Positions 26,114 through 37,193 of a stretch of DNA of 64,000 nucleotides are shown piece after piece; position 1 is the first letter of the stretch, and every line of letters begins with the position of its first letter. The notes beneath the pieces were generated by a model that did not search any database, was not told the DNA's origin, and saw nothing but the letters and a program-made list of their open reading frames with translations. This stretch comes from Gp1-AA133 sp963850425. GTDB taxonomy: Bacteria > Acidobacteriota > Terriglobia > Terriglobales > Acidobacteriaceae. The DNA is taken from the NCBI GenBank assembly GCA_963850425.1, contig CAWKLF010000003.1:186001-250000 (forward strand), in the 5' to 3' direction. Position numbers and translations under genes: made by a program.

Positions 26114-27370
26114 ATGAGCACTGTCCCGGACAAGACGCGCCCATGGGTGAACGCGCAACGGCTATGTGCGCACGGATTGCTGCTGGCTGTCTGCCTGTGG
26201 GGAACCTATGCGTGGATCATGTCATCTCCGGGTCTGCTTGGACGGAACGGGTTGGTAAAGGGCGCGGACTTCCTTCACTTTTTTACGTTGGGCACACTGG
26301 CGCTCGAACACCGGGGAGCGGATCTCTACAACATGGCCGCACAGTCTGCCTTGGCCGAGCAGCGCGTTCCGCAGGCCGGTCGACTTTTCTTCGTCGCGCT
26401 TTACGGGCCGCAAGTTTCGCTGCTGTTCGCGCCGCTGGCCGCGCTTCCCTATGGCGGGGCGTTAGGTGCATGGTTGATTTCGAATGCTGTTCTTTATGGT
26501 TTGTGTTGTTGCTTGATCTGGAGAGCATGCACCAGCCTGCGTTCTGACGGAGGGCTCGTCTTGCTTTTGGCGTTGGCCTATCCGGCGTTCTTCCATCTGA
26601 TGGCGTGGGGACAAACGTCGGCCTTGGCGCTGGCATGCTTCACGGCGGCGTATCTTGCGCTGCGATCAGGAAAGACCTTTCTGGCGGGGCTTGCAGTTGG
26701 CTGCTTGATGGTCAAACCACAACTGGGGCTGGCGGCGGCCTTCGTGTTTTTGGCGGCGCGGGAATGGAAAGTGGTGTCAGGTGCCATGCTGGCAGCGGTT
26801 GCGCAGTTATGGATCGGAGAAGCTTACTACGGGACTTCCGTCATGCGCGAGTATCTCGAACGCCTGTTGCATGTGCGGGAAGTGATGCCCCAGTTGGAGC
26901 CCCGGCTTTATCAGATGCACTCTCTGCGAGCGTTCTGGAGGCTGCTGATTCCTTCGCCGCAGGCTGCGTTCTGGATTTACGTAATCAGTGCGGGTTGCGT
27001 CTTGTGGGTGGCTCTCCGCTGCTGGAAAAGCGGAACTGATCTGCGGCTGCGATACTCCGCACTCCTGATCGCGACTGTGCTGGTCGCTCCGCATCTCACG
27101 GTGTACGACCTCGTAGTCCTTGCGCCCGCATTTCTTTTGCTTGCTGACTGGGCGAAGGATCACAGGTTGTCTCTGCCCTGGCTTGGCCCTCTTCTGTATG
27201 CCTGCTACATCTTGCCGCTGGCCGGTCCGCTTGCCAAGTGGACACACATGCAAGTATCCGTCGTTGCGATGGCGTTGTTGTTGTGGATGATTTTCCGGGT
27301 TGAGAAAAGCCCGTTAGGGAATGAACAACGCGCTGCCGCAGCCGCTCGCAGCTATGCTGGCGGCTGTTGA
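26114..27370 (+). CDS. DUF2029/GT87-type membrane glycosyltransferase
   Basis: The 418-aa protein has about nine or ten membrane helices. An early GADFLHFFTLGTLAL segment carries the acidic residue typical of GT-C folds, and VKPQLGLAAAFVFLAAREW is the conserved GT87 motif. Family members transfer mannose or arabinose from polyprenyl phosphate to lipids or glycans outside the membrane. The acceptor is unknown. It is a single gene, convergent with the esterase gene, and their 3' ends overlap by 19 bases. Confidence 0.85.
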   Translation: MSTVPDKTRPWVNAQRLCAHGLLLAVCLWGTYAWIMSSPGLLGRNGLVKGADFLHFFTLGTLALEHRGADLYNMAAQSALAEQRVPQAGRLFFVALYGPQVSLLFAPLAALPYGGALGAWLISNAVLYGLCCCLIWRACTSLRSDGGLVLLLALAYPAFFHLMAWGQTSALALACFTAAYLALRSGKTFLAGLAVGCLMVKPQLGLAAAFVFLAAREWKVVSGAMLAAVAQLWIGEAYYGTSVMREYLERLLHVREVMPQLEPRLYQMHSLRAFWRLLIPSPQAAFWIYVISAGCVLWVALRCWKSGTDLRLRYSALLIATVLVAPHLTVYDLVVLAPAFLLLADWAKDHRLSLPWLGPLLYACYILPLAGPLAKWTHMQVSVVAMALLLWMIFRVEKSPLGNEQRAAAAARSYAGGC

Positions 27371-28209
27371 ACTCCTAACAAAAATTGAAGTGCGCCCGGG
27401 AAGCGGGCGGCCCAGGCGGATTCGCTGTGCGTTCCGCCTTCGGAGACTTCCACGCGCAGCCGACGATCATCCAGGCCGCTGCGCCGCAGGATACGCTCCA
27501 GTTCACGAACGTTCTCAACCGTCTGGCGGTCTTTCTCTTCCCGGCCAATCTCGCGCGTGCCGATGGCGAGAAATACCTTGTGCGGCCACAGGCGTGGCTG
27601 CCGCGCATCGCGCAAAATCTGTCGGTTCGAGACCCAGAGCGATGGGCTCTCGATCAGTACGCTTCCGAAAACTGCCGCCGTCGTCATCGCGACGTGCAGC
27701 GCGATCAGGCCGCCCAGCGATGAGCCGCCCAACAAAGTATTTTCCGGCCCCTTCGCTGTCCGGTAGTTCTGGTTCACAAAAGGCATGATTTCCTTAGTGA
27801 GGAACGACGAGTACTTGTCGCCCTGAGGACGCAGGACTACCGGGTTCAAGGACCGATAAGGCAAGTATTCCTTGAGACGCTCGCCGCCCGCATTGTCGAT
27901 GCCAACGAAGATCGTGGGAGGGATGACGCCGGTGCGGATCAGACGATCGGCAGTCTCGTCGACCTGCCATTCGACCTTGGTAAATGACGTTTCCGAATCG
28001 AACAGGTTCTGGCCGTCATTGAGATAAAACACCGGGTAACGCTGCCCCGAGTTTTCTGGAAGATCGTAACCGGGGGGCACCCAGACGCGAAGATTGCGAC
28101 GGTTCCGAAAAAGGTGGCTGTTGAATTCATGGATCCGCAGATCCCCAACCACCGTCGAGTTCGTGTCGACAGGTTTTGCCACGGCAACTTGTTGGGAAGA
28201 ATTATTCAT
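27352..28209 (-). CDS. Alpha/beta hydrolase, putative esterase (Fes/IroE-like)
   Basis: The 285-aa protein belongs to the esterase D/enterochelin-esterase type of alpha/beta hydrolase. It has VWVPPGYDLPENSGQRYPVFYLNDGQNLFD-like sequence, the nucleophile elbow LLGGSSLGGLIALH, and a late EGGTHSESAWAARFP with the His. There is no signal peptide. It is the last gene of the eleven-gene minus-strand run and begins 22 bases after the VKOR gene. It may release or remodel the product of that cluster, but its substrate is open. Confidence 0.83.
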   Translation of the reverse strand: MNNSSQQVAVAKPVDTNSTVVGDLRIHEFNSHLFRNRRNLRVWVPPGYDLPENSGQRYPVFYLNDGQNLFDSETSFTKVEWQVDETADRLIRTGVIPPTIFVGIDNAGGERLKEYLPYRSLNPVVLRPQGDKYSSFLTKEIMPFVNQNYRTAKGPENTLLGGSSLGGLIALHVAMTTAAVFGSVLIESPSLWVSNRQILRDARQPRLWPHKVFLAIGTREIGREEKDRQTVENVRELERILRRSGLDDRRLRVEVSEGGTHSESAWAARFPGALQFLLGVQQPPA

Positions 28210-28231
28210 GGATTACTTCGATCGATCGCCG

Positions 28232-28690
28232 CTAGGCCCGCCGCGCGCGGTTCACGGATTGGAGAAACAAAATACACGACAAGACTGCAATCGTGAAAAT
28301 CGCGAACAAAGATGTGAGGCAGAGAATGCACCATACTCCGAGAATGAATTTTTCGACGTAAGTGAGGTAGAGAGCAAAAGCGAGTCCAGCCCCCGAACTC
28401 GCGAGCAGGATGCCGGGCGTCTCTGCCTTCTCGCGGTAAAACGTCGCGAAGGCCAGCAGGGTGACATAGCCAAGAATTCCGATCAATGCAACCGGCACTC
28501 CCGCGACCGTGGAATACTCACTCCGATTCACAATGTCGCAATTGAAAGTCTCCCCGAAGTCGCAATAGGACGTTTTAGATTTTCTGTAATGATGATCGAG
28601 CGACAACGACGACACGGCAATTCCGAGCAACGCGAAGATCGCAATTGCCAGCAGCAGTCGCCGTGCAGTACCCGTCATTTCAGTGGACAT
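28232..28690 (-). CDS. Vitamin K epoxide reductase (VKOR) family protein
   Basis: The 152-aa membrane protein has four hydrophobic segments. C43 and C51 (SYCDFGETFNCDIVNRSEYS) form the shuttle pair, and C121/C124 (GVWCILC) the CxxC active site near the quinone, as in VKOR. Bacterial VKOR passes electrons from a periplasmic thioredoxin-like protein to quinone and so drives disulfide formation in place of DsbB. The thioredoxin-like gene just upstream overlaps it by 16 bases and is the likely partner. Confidence 0.92.
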   Translation of the reverse strand: MSTEMTGTARRLLLAIAIFALLGIAVSSLSLDHHYRKSKTSYCDFGETFNCDIVNRSEYSTVAGVPVALIGILGYVTLLAFATFYREKAETPGILLASSGAGLAFALYLTYVEKFILGVWCILCLTSLFAIFTIAVLSCILFLQSVNRARRA

Positions 28691-29109
28691 CCGGTGCGCA
28701 GGCTCAAGTCATCGAGCGGAATCGCGCCCTCGACTCTTTCGCCCATCGGCGGAAATTGCCAGGTGGGAAAGTGCTTGATGCCGGCGTCGGTGCAAACCTG
28801 CTGGATCTTCGTGGTGTCGCCCGGGATGCCGCATTCGATGTAAGGGACGTACTCGAACGAAGCGCTGAACATGGCTTTCTGGTCGGAACAGTGCGGGCAC
28901 CAATAGGCGCCGTACATTTTGACGTCGTGCTTGGCCAGGCAGCGCGCAAAGTCGTCGTGCTCGTGAACGCGCCGGTGATAGCCGACGTAATAGGTCGCGC
29001 CCAGCGCCCCGGCAATGACTAACCCGATGATGACCTTGCGCAGGAATGCAGGATCCCGCTCGGGAGGCGCTTCCTCGGCTTGTCGTCGTTCCCTTCGTTG
29101 CTGAGACAT
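28675..29109 (-). CDS. Membrane-anchored thioredoxin-like protein, VKOR partner
   Basis: The 144-aa protein has a charged cytoplasmic start, one anchor (KVIIGLVIAGALGATYYV, about 25-42) and a thioredoxin-like domain outside. The active site is YWCPHC (C71-C74), a CPHC of DsbA type. Another cysteine pair lies at C57 and near the C-terminus (RTGCPLK). HFPTWQFPPMGE carries the cis-proline region. It overlaps the VKOR gene by 16 bases. The two form an oxidative disulfide system placed inside the lipid cluster. Confidence 0.88.
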   Translation of the reverse strand: MSQQRRERRQAEEAPPERDPAFLRKVIIGLVIAGALGATYYVGYHRRVHEHDDFARCLAKHDVKMYGAYWCPHCSDQKAMFSASFEYVPYIECGIPGDTTKIQQVCTDAGIKHFPTWQFPPMGERVEGAIPLDDLSLRTGCPLK

Positions 29110-29117
29110 GAAAGTTT

Positions 29118-30020
29118 TTATACCACGACCCGCAGAGCAGAAGGCAGCACGTCAAGCTTCTCCAGGTGCAAAGTTAGAGCCTCCCCGTCCACCATGACAT
29201 CGACCGGGTTGTCCAGCTCGAAGTCAATGCGACGCGCGGCGCGCCGCTCAGCCAGCGGGTGATTTACGTGGGTGCCGTCATAGAGCGTCGAAAGGTTTCG
29301 GATCAAGCCTACACGCCCGATCGGACCCCAACGCACGTATTCGATCAGGCCGTCATCCACCTTAGCATTCGGAGCAATCATCATGGTGCCGCCGGTGAAT
29401 TTGCTGTTGTTGAACGTCAGAAACAGGCAGCGGCGCTTATCCGCAGTCCCCTCCCCTTCCACGCGAAGTGGAAATGGGCGTCGGCGAAGCTGGGCGAGGC
29501 GCAAGAAGATCGAGAGAAAATAACCTGGCTCGCCCCATCCGGCGAACGTGCGGGAACGCGTGGCGTTCACGTCGGCGGAAAATCCGACGCTGAGCAGGTT
29601 GATGAAGTGGATGGTGCCTTGCTTGTGGCGCATGCGCATCACGTCGCAGGCGCGGGTGCGCTGCGCGAGCAAGGCTTGCATGGCGCCTTCTACACCGTCC
29701 TTGGTGAAGTCGCGCAAGAAGGAATTGCCGGTGCCGAGCGGGAGGAATCCAAGCACGGGCGGTTCGCCGCCTTGCGCTTCGGGGAAAACTCCGTTCACGA
29801 TTTCGTAGGAGGTGCCATCGCCCCCCACGGCGAGGAAGCGGCGGTAACCGCGGGCATAGTGCTCGCGCGCAATGCGAGTAGCATCGCGGGAGCGTGCCGT
29901 TTCGATGACATCGAGTTTGAGGCCTCCGGCGCGCAGGCGTTCGAGCGCGGGGCCAACGAGCTTGCCGCAACGGCCGCCGCCAGCGGCGGGGTTCACGATG
30001 GCAAGAAAAGTGTCGTTCAC
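29118..30020 (-). CDS. Diacylglycerol kinase-type lipid kinase (YegS/BmrU family)
   Basis: The GTG start at 30020 overlaps the stop of the acyl-AMP ligase (GTGA). The 300-aa product starts TFLAIVNPAAGGGRCGKL and has the catalytic AVGGDGTSYEIVNGV, then VLGFLPLGTGNSFLRDF, all hallmarks of the DAGK_cat lipid kinases, and a C-terminal beta-sandwich. Such enzymes phosphorylate diacylglycerol, sphingoid bases or other lipid alcohols with ATP. In this cluster a lipid alcohol made by the acyl reductase is a plausible substrate. An upstream in-frame start exists but would lie deep inside the ligase gene. Confidence 0.9.
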   Translation of the reverse strand: MNDTFLAIVNPAAGGGRCGKLVGPALERLRAGGLKLDVIETARSRDATRIAREHYARGYRRFLAVGGDGTSYEIVNGVFPEAQGGEPPVLGFLPLGTGNSFLRDFTKDGVEGAMQALLAQRTRACDVMRMRHKQGTIHFINLLSVGFSADVNATRSRTFAGWGEPGYFLSIFLRLAQLRRRPFPLRVEGEGTADKRRCLFLTFNNSKFTGGTMMIAPNAKVDDGLIEYVRWGPIGRVGLIRNLSTLYDGTHVNHPLAERRAARRIDFELDNPVDVMVDGEALTLHLEKLDVLPSALRVVV

Positions 30021-31726
30021 AGCTGGACGACCGCGGCGCGCTCCGCGGATTTGCCAATTTCTTCGGCGAGGTTGGTGCGCTTGATTTTCAAAGACGCGGT
30101 GCGCGGGAAATCGCGATCCCAAACCAGGTAGCCGCCAACGCGTTTGAAATCGGCCAGGCTGCGGTTGCGCGCATTTAATTCGTCGATCAGTGCGGCGTCG
30201 ATTTGTTGATTCTGGTCAAGGCGCAAAACCATCACCAGCGATTCTTTTCCCAATTGCTTGGCGGGCCACAGATAGTTGGCCGCGAACAAACAGAACTCCT
30301 TCACCGGCAAGCCGTCGAAAACGGACTCGATATCTTCGGGATAGATGTTCTTGCCGCCTTCGGTCACGATCATGTTTTTCTTGCGGCCGAAGAGTTGCAG
30401 ATGCCCGGTGAAATCAAAGCGGCCCAGATCTCCGGTGAGAAGCCAGCCGTCGACAATAGTTTCCGCCGTCAGTTCAGGGTCGTCCAGATAGTGCGACATG
30501 ACGGTCTTGCTGTGCACGGAAACCTCGCCAATCCCTTCTGAGTCGGGACTCAACACGCGCAGCTCGACCCCCGGCAGCGGCCGTCCTACAGTATCCGCGC
30601 GAAATGGTTTGAAGTCATTGAGCGTGAGAGCCGTGCCTGCTTCGGTTAGGCCGTATCCATTGGCGACTGGAATGCCGAGGTCATAAAAGAACTGAAGAGT
30701 GGAGGGCTCCATGAACGCGCCCCCGGTGAACAGGGCGAGAAGGTGTCCGCCGAAAGCTTTGTGCACTTGTCCGAGCAGGCGGCGGCTGAGCTTCACGTTG
30801 GGACTGCGGCGGGTGAGAAATTTATTGAGCGCGATCATGCGGTCGAGCATGAAGCGCTTGGCCCTGGGGAGCTCGTCGAACTTCGCTTTGAGACCGCGTT
30901 CAAGGTTCTTAAGAACCATAGGCACCAGGCTCATGTAGCCGATCCGGTAGCGCACGAAGGCGTCGCGCACGTACTCCGGACGAAGCGTGCGTAGATGGAC
31001 TACGCAGGCTCCGCAAACAAATGGCCCGATGAAACCGACCATGAAGTCGATGGCATGATTGGTGGGCAGGATGCTCAGGTAGCGCACGCCGGGCCAGAAC
31101 GGGTACCAGGCGGTCAGCGAGGCGCACTGCTCAAGATAATTTTCGTGCGTGAGCACGCAGCCCTTCGGGCGGCCGCCGGTTCCCGACGAGTACACGATAC
31201 AGGCAACGTCCTCGCGCTGACGATCGATGAAGATGGGCTCGCCCTTGCGGTGGAAATCTTCCCAGCGATAGGCACCACCCAGATCCGCGCGCAGTGGGGC
31301 CTCGGTTACCAGAACCGTTTTGATGGTGTGCTTCTTGAAGTCGGGCGACTGCATGATGGCACGCCACAAGTAATATTCAACGATCAGAAATTTGGCTTTG
31401 CAGTGGGCGAGCAGTTGCAGTTGTTCCGCCGCGCTGAGTTTGAAGTCCAGAGGGACCAGAACGCCGCCACAGAAAAAGATGGCATAGGCCGAGACCAGCC
31501 ACTTGGACTGGTTGCTCATGATGATGGCGGCACGATCGCCCTCACGAAAATCGGCGTCCTGCAGGGCACGCGTCAGCGGACGGGCAAGCTCCTTGAAGTC
31601 GGAATAGGTGAGACGCGTCTTTTCCTTGTCGCGATCGGCTTCGATCAGGCAAGTCTCGTTGGGCCAGAACTCGAGCGCATCACGCAGTGCGGCCCCTAAC
31701 GACGGATATTGGCGCAAATCCAGCAT
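30017..31726 (-). CDS. AMP-dependent acyl-CoA/acyl-ACP ligase I
   Basis: This 569-aa adenylate-forming enzyme activates fatty acids. CIVYSSGTGGRPKGCVLTHENY is the P-loop-like A3 motif, YGLTEAGTALT is A5, and DGWLLTGDLGRFD and GRKKNMIVTEGGKNIYPEDIE are A7-A8. The C-terminal TASLKIKRTNL keeps the catalytic lysine. The start LRDALEFWPNETCLIE is that of long-chain ligases. It follows the ACP gene by 73 bases and may load that ACP. It is one of two ligases in the run, so they may act on different chains or carriers. Confidence 0.92.
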   Translation of the reverse strand: MLDLRQYPSLGAALRDALEFWPNETCLIEADRDKEKTRLTYSDFKELARPLTRALQDADFREGDRAAIIMSNQSKWLVSAYAIFFCGGVLVPLDFKLSAAEQLQLLAHCKAKFLIVEYYLWRAIMQSPDFKKHTIKTVLVTEAPLRADLGGAYRWEDFHRKGEPIFIDRQREDVACIVYSSGTGGRPKGCVLTHENYLEQCASLTAWYPFWPGVRYLSILPTNHAIDFMVGFIGPFVCGACVVHLRTLRPEYVRDAFVRYRIGYMSLVPMVLKNLERGLKAKFDELPRAKRFMLDRMIALNKFLTRRSPNVKLSRRLLGQVHKAFGGHLLALFTGGAFMEPSTLQFFYDLGIPVANGYGLTEAGTALTLNDFKPFRADTVGRPLPGVELRVLSPDSEGIGEVSVHSKTVMSHYLDDPELTAETIVDGWLLTGDLGRFDFTGHLQLFGRKKNMIVTEGGKNIYPEDIESVFDGLPVKEFCLFAANYLWPAKQLGKESLVMVLRLDQNQQIDAALIDELNARNRSLADFKRVGGYLVWDRDFPRTASLKIKRTNLAEEIGKSAERAAVVQL

Positions 31727-31799
31727 GAGATGACTATTTCACCACGGAGACACGGCAGCCCAGACAAGAGCGCTGTTAACCAAATCATTACCTGCAATT

Positions 31800-32042
31800 T
31801 CAGAGACGCGCGTAAATGCGTCCGGCTAGCGTACGGAAGTCTGTGACTCCCTGCAACTCGTAGTCGGGCAGTTCGACGTGGAAATGGTTCTCCAGCCGTG
31901 TCAATAGATCGAGAGCCTGCAGGCTGTCGATGTTGAGCGTCTTGAAAAAATCCTCGTCCGGCTGCAATTTGTCGCGCGACACCTTGAAATGTTTGGCGGC
32001 CAGATCCATGATCTCGTCCAGGGTCTTCTCTTCTGTTGGCAT
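31800..32042 (-). CDS. Stand-alone acyl carrier protein
   Basis: The 80-aa protein is a PP-binding domain. Ser40 in the motif LNIDSLQALDLL is the phosphopantetheine site. The rest (ISLDEIM-type first helix, ENHFHVELPDYELQGVTDF) matches acyl carrier proteins outside the housekeeping FASII cluster. It lies between the crotonase and ligase I genes in the lipid run and is the probable carrier on which the chain is held during activation and reduction. Confidence 0.93.
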   Translation of the reverse strand: MPTEEKTLDEIMDLAAKHFKVSRDKLQPDEDFFKTLNIDSLQALDLLTRLENHFHVELPDYELQGVTDFRTLAGRIYARL

Positions 32043-32079
32043 AGTTCAATTGTTCGATGAAACGCTCACCTGGCCCGAT

Positions 32080-32886
32080 TCAGGGCAAGTATGGTTGCAG
32101 ATCGGTGCTCTCGACGAATTTTCGCAGTCCGGCTTCTACCGCGGGTTCGGCGAATAACTGGCAGAACAGGTCGATTTCCTGCTTCAACTCGTGGTGCGGG
32201 ATCGGCTTGATGAACTTCTTGGCGGCGATAGCAGTGCGGCGATCGAATTTGCCGAGCTGCGCGGCGGTTGCGCGGGCAGCACGCAAGGCTTCGCCTTCGG
32301 CGACTAGTTGGCTCACCAGGCCGATCCCGTGCGCGCGAGTTGCGTTAATGCTGCGGCCAGTCAGCAGAAGATCACGAACCACCGCATTCCCGAGGTCCCG
32401 CTTCAGCCGCGGAATTCCGCCGAAACCAGGCACCAGGCCCAGGCGCAGCTCGGGAAAGGCGAAACGCGCCATCTTGTCGGCGATGATCAGGTCGCATACC
32501 AGCGCCAGTTCGAAGCCCCCGCCGAACGTCACCCCGTGGATGGCAGCAATCGTGGTCAACGGCGCGGCGTCGATGGTGTTCAGCACGCGATGGATGCGCT
32601 CCAAAAAGTCGCGCACGCCTGCAAGGGCCTGGGCCTTCTCCATCTCCTGCGAACGACGATAGAGCTCGCGGAGGTCGGCCCCGGCACAGAAGCCGGACTG
32701 CATGGTGCTGTGCACGATCAGGGCATGGGCATGCCGGGACAGTCCCTCAAGCGACTGCGTGAATTTTTCCAATTCTTCCAGCGAGAGCGATCCGATTTCA
32801 TTGCAGGGGCCGCGGTGCAGCGCGAGTTCGATCACGCCGTTTGCGACTCCCCACGAGATTGCCTGGCCTTGAAATCGGTCTGACAT
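32080..32886 (-). CDS. Enoyl-CoA hydratase/isomerase (crotonase) family protein
   Basis: The product has 268 aa if ATG 32886 is used; an in-frame TTG at 32904 is possible. The oxyanion-hole segments FCAGADLREL and HGVTFGGGFELALVCD are present. Both catalytic glutamates of true hydratases appear to be kept (GGFELA and FPELRLGL). The enzyme could hydrate or isomerise an unsaturated acyl-CoA or acyl-ACP. It sits between ligase II (30-base gap) and the ACP (37-base gap) in the same run. Confidence 0.9.
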   Translation of the reverse strand: MSDRFQGQAISWGVANGVIELALHRGPCNEIGSLSLEELEKFTQSLEGLSRHAHALIVHSTMQSGFCAGADLRELYRRSQEMEKAQALAGVRDFLERIHRVLNTIDAAPLTTIAAIHGVTFGGGFELALVCDLIIADKMARFAFPELRLGLVPGFGGIPRLKRDLGNAVVRDLLLTGRSINATRAHGIGLVSQLVAEGEALRAARATAAQLGKFDRRTAIAAKKFIKPIPHHELKQEIDLFCQLFAEPAVEAGLRKFVESTDLQPYLP

Positions 32887-32916
32887 GTCTTTGATCGCGT
32901 TCAATGATTTTGCCGC

Positions 32917-34575
32917 CTAGACTGCGACCTTCACGCTGTACATTTGGTCGATTTCGTCACGCAATTGGCGCGCAATCACATCCCGTTTCAGTTTCCCATT
33001 CGCGGTGAGCAAGCCGTTTTCGATCGTGAACCCTTCCGAGCGGATATGGAAGGCGCGAACCTGCTTGTAATGCGGAAATTGCGGATTCACCGCGTCAATT
33101 GCAGCTTGTGCCTGGCTGGCAGTGACGGCTCCGGTAATGATGGCCGAGAGATAGCCTTTGCCGTTGCCGACCAGCACCACCTGCGCGCCACCGGGCAACT
33201 GCTGCACCAGCTTCTCTTCGATGGGCTCGGGTGCGATGTTGTGTCCCGACCCGAGAATAATCAGATTCTTGATGCGGCCGACGATGCGCCAATTCCCGCT
33301 CGCGTCGACTTCGCCCTGATCGCCAGTGCGAAACCAGCCATCGCGCATGGCCTTCGACGTTTCTTCCGGCCGGTTCCAGTAGCCGGGAAAAATATTCGGG
33401 CCACGCACAACGATTTCTTCATTTTCCGCCAGCTTCATCTCGATGCCGGGAATCGCAGGCCCCACGCGGCCGGCCTCATATTCCTGGGGATCGTCCAGCG
33501 TGCAGATAGCGGTGGTCTCGGTGAGGCCGTAGCTCTGCAGAACGGGAATGCCAAGCATCATGAAGAAGATCTGGGTTTCGACGGGCAAGGGAGCGGAGCC
33601 GCAGATCAGCGCCCGCAAATTTCGGCCAATCATTTTTTTGCGGATGGTTGGAAAAATCGCCGAGTTCGCCAACGACAGCCAGAGGCGGTCGAGCGATTTC
33701 GATCTCCCCTCGTGCTTGCGTGTCCAGGCGGATTTGGCGCGGCTATAAATTGCTTGGACGAAGCCTCCGGCCTGCCACAGTTGCTCATCGACGGCGCGAC
33801 GCATGCGCTCGAGCAACGCGGGAACGTTCAGGAAATAGTCGGGAGCGACCGTGCGCATATCCTGCGCAATCTTGCTCAGATCGGTGTTCATCGCGAGCGA
33901 GCTTCCACGCAACAGCGAAGTCAGCAACAGCATCCAGGATCCGGCAAAAACGAACGGCAAATAGTGGAAGATATGGTCCTGATCTTGCCGCGCCCCCATG
34001 AGCCGATCGAGTCGCCCGTTGATGCACTTCAGCATGTGGGCGATGTTGCCGGCGTTCAAGATGACGCCCTTAGCCTCGCCGGATGTTCCGGAGGTGTAAA
34101 TGATCGTAACCGGGTCGGAGTCGGCGAGTTGTGGTTCGCGAATAGCGGCAAGCGATGCTGAGAAGATATCGTCGAAGACGTATTGCGGAGGCGCACCCGG
34201 CCATTCGCGAACCAGACCATCACGTAAGGTGGCATCGCCACAGCAGACCAGCGACGGCGAGCAGTCTTTCATCATCGCGGCGAGTTCCGCAGGCGCCTGC
34301 CGTGCATAGAGTGGGACGACGATCAAACCTTCGGCCATGATGGCCAGGTCCATGGCCACCCAGCGGACACCGTTGTTGGCGTAAAGGGCGCAGCGATCTC
34401 CTTTGTGCAAACCTTGTGCAGCGAGGAAAGCACGTGCGCGCGAAACGTGTTCGAGCAGTTCCCTCCCCGACACGGCTGTGATTCGGCCATCGCGGATCTC
34501 CTGCAGCACGGCGGTTTCGCCCGATTTTTGCAGGCTGGCGAAGATGTCTTGCAAAAAACTCATGGTGTGAATCAC
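32917..34575 (-). CDS. AMP-dependent long-chain acyl-CoA ligase II
   Basis: The 552-aa protein has the adenylation motifs TIIYTSGTSGEAKGVILNAGN (A3), YGLTETTAICT (A5), RDGWFRTGDQGEVD (A7) and GRIKNLIILGSGHNIAPEPIEE (A8), plus GLLTANGKLKRDVI with the catalytic Lys. It is only distantly like ligase I in the same run. Starts: GTG 34575, or ATG 34563 (MSFLQDIF), which looks like the usual N-terminus; GGGAG lies upstream of both. It probably activates a fatty acid for the reductase or ACP of the cluster. Confidence 0.92.
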   Translation of the reverse strand: MIHTMSFLQDIFASLQKSGETAVLQEIRDGRITAVSGRELLEHVSRARAFLAAQGLHKGDRCALYANNGVRWVAMDLAIMAEGLIVVPLYARQAPAELAAMMKDCSPSLVCCGDATLRDGLVREWPGAPPQYVFDDIFSASLAAIREPQLADSDPVTIIYTSGTSGEAKGVILNAGNIAHMLKCINGRLDRLMGARQDQDHIFHYLPFVFAGSWMLLLTSLLRGSSLAMNTDLSKIAQDMRTVAPDYFLNVPALLERMRRAVDEQLWQAGGFVQAIYSRAKSAWTRKHEGRSKSLDRLWLSLANSAIFPTIRKKMIGRNLRALICGSAPLPVETQIFFMMLGIPVLQSYGLTETTAICTLDDPQEYEAGRVGPAIPGIEMKLAENEEIVVRGPNIFPGYWNRPEETSKAMRDGWFRTGDQGEVDASGNWRIVGRIKNLIILGSGHNIAPEPIEEKLVQQLPGGAQVVLVGNGKGYLSAIITGAVTASQAQAAIDAVNPQFPHYKQVRAFHIRSEGFTIENGLLTANGKLKRDVIARQLRDEIDQMYSVKVAV

Positions 34576-34611
34576 GAACTCCCGGTTTGCTCTGAACCTC
34601 GGCGGTTGAAC

Positions 34612-36056
<1,445 letters not shown>

Positions 36057-36060
<4 letters not shown>

Positions 36061-37193
36061 GCCGCGGATCCTCCGGCGCTGGCCGCAGGCCAGGGCTTGT
36101 AGGCATAAGTGAAGTTCGATTCGCGGCTGAACTTGAGGAGGCCGTAACTGTATTGCGAAAATGGCACGGGCTTGCGGCCCAGTTCGGTCGTAACCCGGGA
36201 ATTGTCGAACACCGTGTTCCAAACCAAATAGGGCATGAACACTTTCATTAGTGCGGCCCCGTGAGCGACCGATCCGCTGCGGTTGGCCAAAGTATTCACC
36301 ACGCTCGAAAAGGGTCTTTCGAAAACCGGCAGGAACACAGGGCCGCGTTTCTGCTGCGCAGCGGCCAGTGCTGTCGTCACTTCGCGAAATGTCTGCGACT
36401 CGCGTCCGGACGACAGATGGTAGGTGTCGTATTGCGGCTCCGCTTTCTGATGCAGGGTAGCGATCGCATCAGCAACGAAATCGACGTTCACGATGTCGAT
36501 CTTGTCGTGCGCGCGGAACGGAAGCGCCTTCAGGCTGGCCAGGAAAACGAAAGCTTTCACCATGTCGAACTGCGTCGTCTCCGGATAGCGGCTGTCCCCA
36601 AGAACGATGCTGGGACGGAAGATGGTGATGGGAACATCCGGCAACAACTCGCGCACCATGTGTTCGCCGAATTTCTTGGTGCGGGCGTAAGGGTCGTAAT
36701 CAGAGCGGTTCCAATCGATCGAACGATCCTCGGTAACAACCTCGTTGCTGCGCTTGCCGGCCACCGCCACGGTGCTGACATTACTGAACCGGCGCAGCCC
36801 GTGATAGTAGTGAGAGTGCCGAGCCAGCCGCAGAACCTCAAGCGTGCCTCGCAGGTTCACGTTCATGCAGCTCTTTTCGGATTTGCGGTTCAGCGAGGCG
36901 GCGCAGTGAACTATCGAATCCGTAGTGTGGATAAGGCGATCGTAGTCGTCACGATTCAGGCCAAACTGAGGCGAAGTCAAATCTCCGGGAAAGATGCGGA
37001 TGCGGGTCTGCAGGTATTCGTAGAAGCGCGGAAAATCCATGTGCAACTGGATGCCGTTCCAGAGACGCCGCGCGGCCTCTTCAGCGTCCTTCCCGCGTAC
37101 CAGCACGTTCAGCGCCGCACCGTGAGAGTCCAGCAGATTCGCGGCGACATGCGCGCCGATGTAGCCTGTCGATCCGGTCAGGAATATCGCCAC
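36057..37193 (-). CDS. NAD(P)-dependent extended SDR / thioester-reductase-like protein
   Basis: The 378-aa product starts with GTG 37193 and overlaps the HAD-reductase gene by 16 bases. FLTGSTGYIGAHVAANLL is the Rossmann glycine motif. IVHCAASLNRKSEKSCMNVNLRGTLEVLRL, SNVSTVAVAG and DPYARTKKFGEHMV (YxxxK) make a complete extended SDR. It is close to the NAD_binding_4 reductases found in fatty acyl reductases. It may reduce an aldehyde, a keto group or a sugar; with the upstream reductase it could carry out a second reduction step. Confidence 0.87.

Noticed and set aside
32944..34161. 405-codon plus-strand frame opposite ligase II
   Set aside because: Antisense shadow of the adenylation enzyme, without any domain.
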